A stretch of 64,000 nucleotides of DNA from assembly GCA_013399855.1 (NCBI GenBank), contig VXAY01007012.1, positions 490,793 to 554,792 on the forward strand, in the 5' to 3' direction. The stretch comes from Oxyruncus cristatus. Lineage: Eukaryota > Chordata > Aves > Passeriformes > Cotingidae. Of the stretch, positions 54,731-64,000 are shown piece by piece. Position 1 is the stretch's first letter. Every line of letters starts with the position of its first letter. The position numbers and the translations under genes are program-made. The notes beneath the pieces were generated by a model. That model was given only the letters and a program-made list of their open reading frames with translations, searched no databases and was not told the DNA's origin.

Positions 54731-57624
54731 TACGATCTAAAGACTCAAAATCCACATTGTATTATCTGTATCTAATAACTCCCAAATATAATACGAGGGG
54801 TTTATATGCATTTTTTTCTTGAGAAAAGGAAAGCAGACTGTCAGCCTTTTCACTTTGCACCTCTGTATCTAATCTTCCTGGCTGAGCTATCCAAACCAGC
54901 TTTTCAAGTATCACAAATCTTACTAAAAACAAAAACACTGAACCTGTATAAACATCTGGAAGGATTTTACAGTGCTTTTCCCTTTCTATACTATGGTCTT
55001 GTATAAGAAAATACACTCTTCTACCTTCAATAAAATCCTAGGTTAAAAACCCCCAGGCTTTTACAAATATTTTAGGAAGCAACTATTGTACCACTTGGCA
55101 GAGGAACAGACTAGTTATTTATTACATTGGGGCACCTGTACCTCTTCCATACTAATAATTTTTACCTGGCATTGCAGAATTTTAGTCCTCCACTGATGTT
55201 CAACCTATACGTGCATTCGGGTACTTGGATTTAGCAGTGAGAAAATACAGTTATTATTTAATTAATATCTTCTTTTGCAACGGAGCTAAAGAACACCAGA
55301 AATAGGAGGGCGTAACTGTCCCACAGACAGCACATATTTCTTTCACTCTGTTACTTCACACTTCATTCTTTCTCCCCAAAAGTTCAGAATTTAAACCCAA
55401 AAAAAGCTTTGCTTTCTGTGTAACACATCTGAGAGAGCAGAAATGTGGTTTAGAGCCCAGGTTCTGGAATTTAAGAGTCACATTTCTCATCCTCAGGAGT
55501 CCCAGAGACAGCAAGTAAGAGACAGACACGACGGCACGGTGGGGTATTTTAGATTGTACTAATAAGCATATTTCTATTTATATTGCTGCTATAAATAGCT
55601 AATGTGCCCTTCAGCCCAGAGACCATTAGTGACCCAACTCATTACTGGTTTTGTGGCAGAGGCAGCAGAGGTGGGAGGGGAGGACGTGGCAATACTGATC
55701 AGCACAGGGAAGATGTTTGGCATGGCAGAAATGGGGATAGGAAGACAGTGGTCTCCTATCAAAAGATGAGCTCACCTCAAAGTTCAGAGGATAAACACGG
55801 ACACCTCTGTGCCAGGTGTGGCACAAAATCCACATGGAGAGAGAACTCCTCTGCCAGACAAGGTCTGGGATAAGCTACAATTACCTGTGTCTGCCTGTGA
55901 CTCACTTTACTCCTCAAAAAGAAACCTGGGCTACTTTGGGTCTTAATCTGTGTTATGTTCTTGTTCACATGACGGAGCTTCTGCAAAAATGAATTCCCAG
56001 AAGAAAGTTTTGGCTCGGTGCAGCTTAAAGACCATCACCACTCTGGTTATGCAGGACAAAGATGCAACTTTGCTGCCATAAAAAAAGGCTCTGAGTGTTT
56101 GTATCACCTTCAAATAACTTTTCAGTTCAGCGACTCATTTGGCCATTAATTGCCTTTCCTCTCCCCCTCCTCTTGAGCATCACTTGCAATTGCAAGGGCA
56201 CGTTTGAATCCAAATGATAAAGCTGCTCAGGGCAAGAACCGTATCTGTGTTTTTCAAAGTGCTTTGGTTACTCCTGGCACAACAAAAAAAACCCCAAACC
56301 CAACAAACAGGGCACGTATTTAGAGACTCTTCCATCCATCTTTTTGTCTTCATTGGGTAAGAAAGGGAAATTAGGTATTTCCCAGCAATTAAAAAAAATA
56401 TTTTATAAAAATGAGGAAGATTTGGGGAGCGAGAAGTTTATTTTCAATAGATGAATTGAGAGGTATAAAAAAGTCAACTAGGTCCTGTGCTCTAGAATAA
56501 ATTGGAAAAAGTCTCTCTACCCTGTTAGGTGAAACTCTGATCTGTGGTATCAGTCCATAGTGGCACAAATTAAGACAACTCACTGAAATTTAATTAAAAA
56601 AATAAATAAAAAAGCCCTGCCATTGACTGGAAACTCTCACTAATGCGAACGGAATTACTAAATCTTCCAAGTAAAAAAAAAGATATGTTCACCCTCGGTC
56701 TTACTATACATAGGCACACCATACCCAGAAGTGTTTACCAAATATTCCAGCCCTTGGGAATTGGTCTATCCACTCATTTGTTTAAGAATACCAGCAGCAA
56801 TTAGGAATGCTTCTGCCACGCAGAGCAACGAGTTTATTCTAACAGTTGCTAACTCAGAAACACAAATGCAGTTCCAGCTGACGACTCTGAACAGCATCCA
56901 AAGCCTTCGGGAAGATGTGCTGACCACGCACATCCCGGGATTTCAGCAGTCTGAACTGGCACTGGCGTGCCCTCGTACATACATGAAACCCCCTATTTGC
57001 TGGGGTGAATTTTGAGCTACAATACGAATCCCATAACAAATACAATCTTCTTGATCTAGCAGAGAAGGAAATCACTGATGATAAGGTTTTAATAAAGCTT
57101 GACAAGCCTCAAAATTAAATTTGCTGGGCAGGGTTCACCCCCGAAACAGATACTTTCAGGCGGCCCTCACGAAAGAAGCCAAGGAAAGACTTAAAGAGAG
57201 GAAAATGTTTACTTTAAGAGCTTTTTTTCTTACAGCTACAAATCCAATTAGTGACTCTCTTTGTCTTCCAGCCTCTCTGCTTCATTCCGTACAGGAGTAC
57301 ATGTGTGTCCTGGCTCTGCCTGTAACCCTGCCCTGCTAAAGGTGCCCATAGGCAGACAGAAAACTAATCAGGGCAGCGCAATCACCCATCCAGCAGCACT
57401 TCCCTGGCGGCACCGCAGAGCCATCTGACACCGGATCGGACGGCCCGAGACGCCACGGTGGGTTCAAAACGCCCCCGTCAGCACCGCTGGGAAAACACTG
57501 CTCTGGGAGCATGGGGTGACTGTGCTGAGCAATAACTCTGTGGGCAGCTTCCCTCCCCGGCAAGGAGCCCGATTCACGAGGCCGTAGGAAAATTTAAACC
57601 GCATCCAATTTAAAACCTCTGCGC

Positions 57625-57643
57625 TTTTTTTTTTTTTTTTTTT
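57625..57643. repeat. T(19) homopolymer
   Basis: This is an uninterrupted run of T with no retroposon recognised next to it. Confidence 0.9.
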
Positions 57644-58104
57644 CCGGTGACCTTATAATTTTTCAGGGACAGCTGCTGAAATGTATTGCTTCTTTCTGTA
57701 GGACCTCATGGATCACGGCAACATCTTCAAACAATAAATCTCACTTCCAAGGGAGCTCAGAGGCTGAAAACGGAGCACAGGAGTCTGTTAGATGCTCTCA
57801 CTGTACGAGGGCTTTTTGGGGACACAACTGGAAGACCTCGTGGTCCTTTGCAAAGCCACAGCCACAAAACAATCCTACACTTCTGTGGTTGCTGCAAGAC
57901 TATGCAGGACAATTAAGCTAAGCAGAAAGTAGTGAAAAACATCAGATAAAAAGAATAAAAGAGAGATTCAAAGATATCAGAGTCCTGCAGGTACACTAGG
58001 AGAGATGGGCATGGAGGTGAAATGACTGTGGTAACACTTCTCTTGGCATCACTTGCAATGGAGGCAAAGAGAGGATCCACTTTTAAAAGAGTGATACAAC
58101 AAGG

Positions 58105-58348
58105 AGAAATTACTTCAAACTGACAAAGAGTAGGTTTAAATTGGATATAAGGCAGAAATTCTTTACTCTGAGGGTGGTGAGGCCCTGGTACAGATTGCCC
58201 AGAGAAGTTGTGGCTGCCCAATCCCTGGAAGTTCAAAGCCAGGTTGGACGAGGCTTGGAACAACCTGGGATAGTGGAAGGTATCCCTGCCCATGGCAGGG
58301 TGGTCTTTAATGTTCCTTCCAACAGAAACCATTCTGTGATTCTATGAT
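58105..58348 (+). mobile_element. CR1 LINE 3' fragment
   Basis: It shows attggatataaggcagaaat, cagattgcccagagaagttg, caatccctggaagttcaaag, atccctgcccatggcagggt and an attctgtgattctatga tail. It is antisense to TAF3. Confidence 0.92.
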
Positions 58349-58619
58349 ATCTGTGGAAGCATTAAGCAAGTTTTAGAATATTGTCTCTGTTTAGAAACAT
58401 TCCAACCCGTTTTTTAAAATAAAAACTTACAGCTTTGACAAGGACCTCAAGGCCCACTTTGTGTGAAGCTGCACTTTACACTCAACTCCCTCCTTATGCC
58501 CCAGCCTTCATTTGGATGCAAGGGCTGCCCCAGTGCTCCCAACGACCTTGGCAAAATTCTTAAAACAAAACAAAAACAAAACCCCACACTAAAAAACCTT
58601 CAGGACCTCAGGCTCTAAA

Positions 58620-59340
58620 GCTATTTTAGAATTAGCTTTGAATAATTGTCCCACAACAGGAGTTTTCTTGATTAATTGCTTAAGATAAGGCCTCCTTTTC
58701 CTTGCTGGCCTCCAGTGACTCCCTCCACTTCCCATAATCACTTTTGTCTCAGTCTCCTGTTCACTGGGAACAGCTAAGAGAAAAATCAGAGATACACCAA
58801 CTCCATTACCTGAGGATTAGCCAGGAGATAACCCTATGTATTCCATTACTGACCATTATTTGAGTAATTATTCAATCAAGTTTAGACCATGCGAAAGATG
58901 CACTAATTGTTTTGCAGAGCTTGCCCAAGCTGTTTATCTAAGGGATGCAACTTGTGTCCTTTAACAAAACAAAAATGATGTGCTGATTGCAAAGGAAAAT
59001 GAGAAGTGGCTTTGTATTGAACTCCGTATCCTAATTAGGCTTAACTGGGAGTTAAGGATCTATTTTGATCAAGTTTTCGCACAAGCTGGAATGGGTGCAT
59101 ACTTGATTATAGAAATTCTGCAGGATATTGCTTTTCCATCTAAATTATTTAAAAAAAAATGGTCCTCTGCCATTATTTTTCTAGCAGTTTATGAGATAAG
59201 CATCCTGAATATAGGGAAAGCAGGAGAAACAAACAAGCCAGCAACCAGCAGGCTTAATTTAAACAAGAAACTTGTGCACATGTGGGTCCTAGACTCTGAG
59301 GGCTTGATACACTGATTTGAACTGAATTAATGCCTTTTAG
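58620..59340. promoter_or_regulatory. Unique intronic block with three GATA sites, candidate enhancer
   Basis: AGATAA cores occur at 58683-58688 and 58826-58831, with TTATCT at 58934-58939. They are mixed with homeodomain-like cores (gattaattgc, cctaattagg) and carry no repeat signature. A 111-codon open frame at 58980-59315 crosses it but shows no domain or splice context. Enhancer activity is inferred. Confidence 0.3.
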
Positions 59341-60134
59341 CTAAGTAATATTTTTCTTGGACGCACAAGAGGAATGAAGAAAACCAAATGAAAACAAATG
59401 TAGTGAAGGAATTGGCTTCAGTAGGTGGTTCTACGTAACATCAACTTTCCATTCAGACAAAGAAAAAAATAGAAGTCCTTCATTTCAGAGTTGTCGGATT
59501 CCCATGCAACCTTCCTGCTCCACGGACCTCAGGCTGGTTCACTACCAGGTGACTCCCTGCTGAGAGGGGACAGAAATTCTCAGGGACACCAGCTGATGAT
59601 CACCAAAGACCCCAAAAAAGCCACAAACTAAAGACAATTCTTTCATCTCAAGATACAAACCTTCCGTTAGACATGAAATGTCACAAAAGCCTTTACAGCT
59701 GATGCAAAGTTGATCCGTAACTATCCATTTGATCCCCCTCTTGTTGCCACTCTTTCTAAACCCCTGTTGCATGAACTCAGACCTTTACCACCTCTGTCTT
59801 CATGAGTTTTGTGGGGTGGAGGAGAGATTTACCTATGAATTTACCCAAATCCCACTGGCAGCAACAATCTGTCGTCCCCTCCTCTCCCCAAAATGAACTA
59901 CGCTCTGGGATGTATTACAGAGAAAGAAATCGAAATGAGGGAGGTTTTCCCCGTTAATTTCTCCCACCTCCCAACTCAAACTTTAAATTCACCGGGTAGG
60001 GACCTGAATTAGGTTTGTAAATAGCGCCTTTCACCCACACTGCTGCCTGGATAAATCAGGAACAGAAACAACACTGAAGATTTTTTTCCGTTTTCTTTCA
60101 ACCTTTAATTTTTCTCTTTTCCACCTCTTTATTG

Positions 60135-60225
60135 AAGGTGTCACTGCCCATGGCAGGGGAATTGGAACTGGATAATCTTTAAGGTGCCTTCCAACCCAAA
60201 CCATTCTATGATTCCGTGATTCTAC
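60135..60225 (+). mobile_element. CR1 LINE 3' terminal scrap
   Basis: It consists of aaggtgtcactgcccatggc, then ccttccaacccaaaccattc and a tatgattccgtgattctac tail. Confidence 0.92.
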
Positions 60226-63090
60226 AGTTCAGTAGCTGCCCCTTCCAAAATCCAGAAAATATCAGCTTTTCTGTATTACAGGTTTTTTTTTCTTTTTCCT
60301 GTCCCTCACTCTGAGCTGACTTTTTGTCTAGCATTTAGCAGGAAGATAGAAACTAGAAGAGGGAAGAACACATTTGCTTTTCGTGTCACTCAGGGTATTT
60401 TCAGGAAGGTGACTGGTGGCCAAAGCCAGACTGAAGCAAAGGGTGAAGAACAGAACAACCAGGAAGCCCAAGAAACATGGGACTTGTAAGAAGCAGCAAG
60501 AGCAGCAAGAGTAGAATTAAGAGGAGTTACACCAAACAAGCATTTCCAGGGCAAAGTAAGGAAGATGGGACAAGCAGGTGTGTTGTGGACACATGGTCAA
60601 AGGAGATGTGAAACAAGTCAGATTGTGAATGGGCAGCAATTGGTTGCTGGTTTGTTTTTTTCCATCACATGATGCTCAATCCTGCAAGTTTTGGTCCTTT
60701 AGGTCTCCTTTAGGGAGAGTCTCTTCACTCCTGAATTCTTCCATCTCACAGCTGTCACTGTAGCAACCAGGGCTTCATTTCTTATGCACATCCAGCAAAA
60801 TAAAAAATGCCTCAGGATACTCTTAGATAAGAAGCTGCTCAGATGCGACGTAGTTCAGCAGTTATTAAAAAGTAATTACACCTCATATTCTCATGCAGCA
60901 TTCCTTACTTTCAGAAGGGACTTAGATATCTAACTTTCAGATATATAACTCTGCAGGAACAGCTGAACAATCCCAGTTTGGTCACTAAGGTACAGATTCT
61001 CTTGCTTAAAATGGTGAGTTCAGTGCGGCTGTGCCAAACCAGGAGAACGTATCCGTCTGGCACACTGCAGCCAAGATGGATTCGCTTACAATCCCCGGGG
61101 GTCTTCTGGCTTCTAATATAATGCTTCAGAGGATGAAGGTGCTTGCCATGACCCAACAGCTTGGGACATGAGGCACTGACAGTTTAGACTTTCTTAGGTG
61201 GTTTTTGCACATTACCCCGGTTTCATCCACGTTCGTCCCACAATATCCAGCGGCTGTACAACCACAGGGCAGATCAGGTCAGCGAGCTGAAGGACAGGCC
61301 AAATTCTCCTCTCCTTCTTCCCTAAAAAACCCCAACATTTTAGCCTAATCAACTTGTTTACCAATTCAAAGGAAAGGGGGAGAAAGGACCAGGCAGGGAT
61401 GAGAACACCCTGCTCCTCCTGGTAGGGTCCCACAGCTGCAGCAGAGAAACCTTCCCCCCAGCAGCCTGACAGACACCAGGGGATCGGCCCTCCCGACCTG
61501 AAAGAACACACGTGATGGAAACACAACATTCAAGGTCAGTAAATCGCACTATAACTACACTCTTTCTGTTGCTAACTTTGCTTTCTGTATTTTAGAATTA
61601 TGAATCATTTCAGGTGTGATGGGACTTCCTTTGTCTTCCCTCAAGGGTAGATACGGACACTTGTGCATCAGCTGAGCCTCTTGCTGCAGATGGAGAAAGT
61701 TCCAGAGAAGACCTATTCAGATCTCTGACTTTGCAGAAGGACAGAGGATTCTTTTTCCAGCTGGGGCAGAAGATTTATTTATTTTTCTTGAATGGCATCT
61801 TTGACTCCGCAGAGATCACTCCTCAATTCACCTTCTAATTTTTTTTCTTTCCCTCTCTTCCAGAAGTTGGACTTCAATGATCCTTGTGGGTCCTATGATT
61901 ATTTTTACACCACATCATTCCCTAATAAAGTGGGAAAAGGAAAACCCTTTCCTCTCTCCCTCCCACCAAGAACTGTTACTGCTCCCAGTTGGCAGACAGA
62001 CAACAGAACTTCTGATAATGCCTAAAAATCTCTCTCAAAAAAGAAATATCACTGAAATGCAGAAAAAGGACCTGCTGCCACTTCTTTTGTAGGGAGCTAA
62101 AGAGCCTTTAATAAAGAACTTCAGATCCAGAAACAGATCTGAGTTTGTTTCAAGCACTCAATAAGACCCTGGCAGACATTAGTTTTTTGTTTTATTTTGG
62201 GTCTTCTTCCCCTCCCCTACTATTTCTGGGCTAGAGAAACAAACACATAAGGTTGGAGTGCTCTGTGTACACCCAGGAACTCATTAAGTTCAACCAAAAT
62301 GACCTCCAGAACTGTGGGATGAAGTAACAAGAAAAATAAAGGATTAGGAATTTTAATACAGTAACTATTTGCTTCCTTTTGCCACAAATTCTTTATGGGT
62401 TTCTAAGTTACATCAGCTACCACAGGATAAACATCTTGTGCTCTGACTATTAAAGGTTTCCTACAAAAATCTAAGATTTACTCAGTTATCTGCACAGAAA
62501 ACTGTCTAAAAAATCTAGGTGCCTTACAGGGAGGAAGAAATCTAACCATAAATCTGTGAGCAGGAACAAGGACACCTTCTTAACCCCGTAAGTAGGAAAG
62601 GTGTTGTCAGGACTTGTATCTATGCCTTCTGCAAATTAAAAAGGGAAAAAAAAATAGCCAGTGATGGTCAAAAGCATAAGGAACTGGGAGGAGAAAAGAC
62701 AAGTTACAATTTTAGTCCGGACATCTGAGAAACTGTAAAGATATTATTTCCATTTTCAATATTCTACACTACCACATTACCCTTGACATACACCAGACAT
62801 GCTGAATGACAGATGACAGAGTGGCAAAAAATATCATTTATCATAAGCAGTATGATTAACAAGCTCTCTGACAGCTCAGGAATAGCAGGTATTTAGAGGC
62901 ACAAGACACTCAATTCAGAATAAAAGTCTAAATTCATTCTTGCTCACAGTATGATTTTTCCAAGCCAGTGTTTGGGGAACTTTCTGTTACCAAGACCGGA
63001 TATTCCAGGATAACTTGCTCAGGGCAAGGGCACATATTTTTACAGGCTCTTCGCCCGCTGATGGCAAAGAATTTGCACAGACAACCAAAA

Positions 63091-63192
63091 TCACAGAAAC
63101 ACAGAATGGTTTGGGTTGGAAGTGACCTCAAAGATCATTCCGTTCCAACTCCCCTTCCATGGGCAGGGACACCTTTCACTAGATGAGGTTAC
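63091..63192 (-). mobile_element. CR1 LINE 3' terminal scrap
   Basis: The plus strand reads tcacagaaacacagaatggt, ttgggttggaagtgacctca and catgggcagggacacctttc. It is a reverse-complemented CR1 end. Confidence 0.92.
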
Positions 63193-63497
63193 TAAATCAG
63201 GGGTCTCATCTTACAGAGGAAAAAACAAAACAGGGCTTAGAAATGACAAACTCCTTATGTATAGTCACTGTCACGCAAAATACTGGGGGCAGGGATAAAA
63301 ATTAAAACTATAGGATGAGCTTGGAAATCTAATACTGAACCCACCAGCTCAACTTTTGCTTTAGAATAGGTGTGATCTGGCTAATCATGTATTTTTAATA
63401 TGGTCAGAAGGAGAGAGTCCACCTCCCACCCCTTGGATTAGGGGAGATACCTTGTTCATCTGCAGTATGATCCTGCACCTCTCCTTAGGAGAGATGA

Positions 63498-63543
63498 GCT
63501 CCTCCTGCCAATGAAACTGTTGGTTTCTCCTGGCAGGAGGAGC
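63498..63543. repeat. Perfect 13-bp hairpin with 20-nt loop
   Basis: The arm gctcctcctgcca (63498-63510) is the exact reverse complement of tggcaggaggagc (63531-63543). The stem is too short for a typical microRNA precursor and does not extend outwards. Confidence 0.85.
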
Positions 63544-64000
63544 AGTTTAATTCCTTGCAGTTCACTTATGAATGATTTGGGAATGACCACCACTTTTTGG
63601 CTGATGCCCATCTAGAAAAGGCATAATTTTTAATTTCAAAATAAATCACACAAGGGCTGTGAGAACTGTAACCTCCACTTTTTGTGCCACATCCTTCTCC
63701 TTGCCTCCATCCCCTGCCAGTGCGGATTAGGACGGGGAGAGGGATGAATTATCTCTGGAGAACTATAAAAGATAGAATTGATTTTTGGTAAGAACTCCAT
63801 GGAAGTTCTTAATACCTCCTTATCTTTCTGAGTAATACAGCAATGTTCCTCCGCTGAGTGAGCGCCTATCTTCGGAGCAATCCTTGCCAATGTTATCTCT
63901 GCAGAAAAGCAGCTTTGAAGGGCAGAAAATAATATATGTTCCCCACTGGTTGCAAAGGAGGAGTTGTGTCAAAACTCGTAATACAGAGTTTAGGTCCTAC

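Larger units (their letters stand above)
46329..64000 (-). other. TAF3: TAF3 upstream intron (3' part, runs off the window)
   Basis: It ends at the acceptor gttacag before the large exon. Its 17.7 kb hold CR1 fragments (50130-50275, 58105-58348, 60135-60225, 63091-63192), MIR-like pieces (47392-47505, 50370-50500), a TG microsatellite and a T(19) run. Candidate regulatory blocks lie at 54260-54730 and 58620-59340. I looked on the minus strand for the exon encoding the end of the histone fold and the linker to the Glu-rich start, and did not find it. That search was by eye and could miss a short exon. Confidence 0.8.

Noticed and set aside
58980..59315. 111-codon open frame on the plus strand
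   Set aside because: It is AT-rich, has no domain, and lies antisense in a TAF3 intron without promoter or splice context. Chance is likelier.
46329..64000. Histone-fold exon of TAF3
   Set aside because: I scanned the minus strand for the conserved histone-fold and linker residues and saw none. It probably lies beyond the window.

Overview
The window is vertebrate nuclear DNA, almost certainly from a bird. It carries many 3'-end fragments of the CR1 retroposon in the avian form (an ATTCTATGA-type tail and the GGTTTGGGTTGGAAGGGACC block), fossil MIR-like SINE pieces, long AT-rich introns and one gene with canonical GT-AG introns. The species cannot be fixed from what I can see.

The only protein-coding gene I can support is TAF3 (TATA-box binding protein associated factor 3, a TFIID subunit), on the minus strand. 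Five coding exons can be placed to the base: 46328-44512 (acidic and Ser/Pro-rich part plus a long Lys/Glu/Asp-rich tract), 39561-39479, 23079-22824 (Pro/Ala-rich linker), 18888-18782 and 18016-17902 (together the C-terminal PHD finger, the basic tail and the stop). All reading phases agree across the junctions. They encode about 792 residues. The first exons, with the histone-fold domain, were not found and probably lie beyond base 64000. The 3' UTR appears to run from 17901 to about 15830.

Layout: 1-1500 is G-rich with scattered CpGs, and 1500-15830 is intergenic DNA downstream of TAF3. In other amniotes the next gene on this side is GATA3, in the same orientation as TAF3, so this stretch is plausibly GATA3 upstream regulatory territory. 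That is an inference from synteny, because no GATA3 exon is visible. 15830-46328 is the TAF3 3' part with introns of about 0.8, 3.9, 16.4 and 4.9 kb. 46329-64000 is the 3' part of the preceding TAF3 intron.

I found no undescribed gene system, CRISPR array, RNA gene or active mobile element. The points worth a second look are structural and regulatory. They include a perfect 28-bp duplication in intron 4, a 22-bp inverted repeat in the same intron, a young CR1 nested in an ancient CR1, opposite-facing CR1 copies flanking exon 5, a 74-nt U/G-only tract in the TAF3 3' UTR, an ideal RFX X-box, GATA-motif clusters and several non-repetitive blocks that look like conserved non-coding elements.
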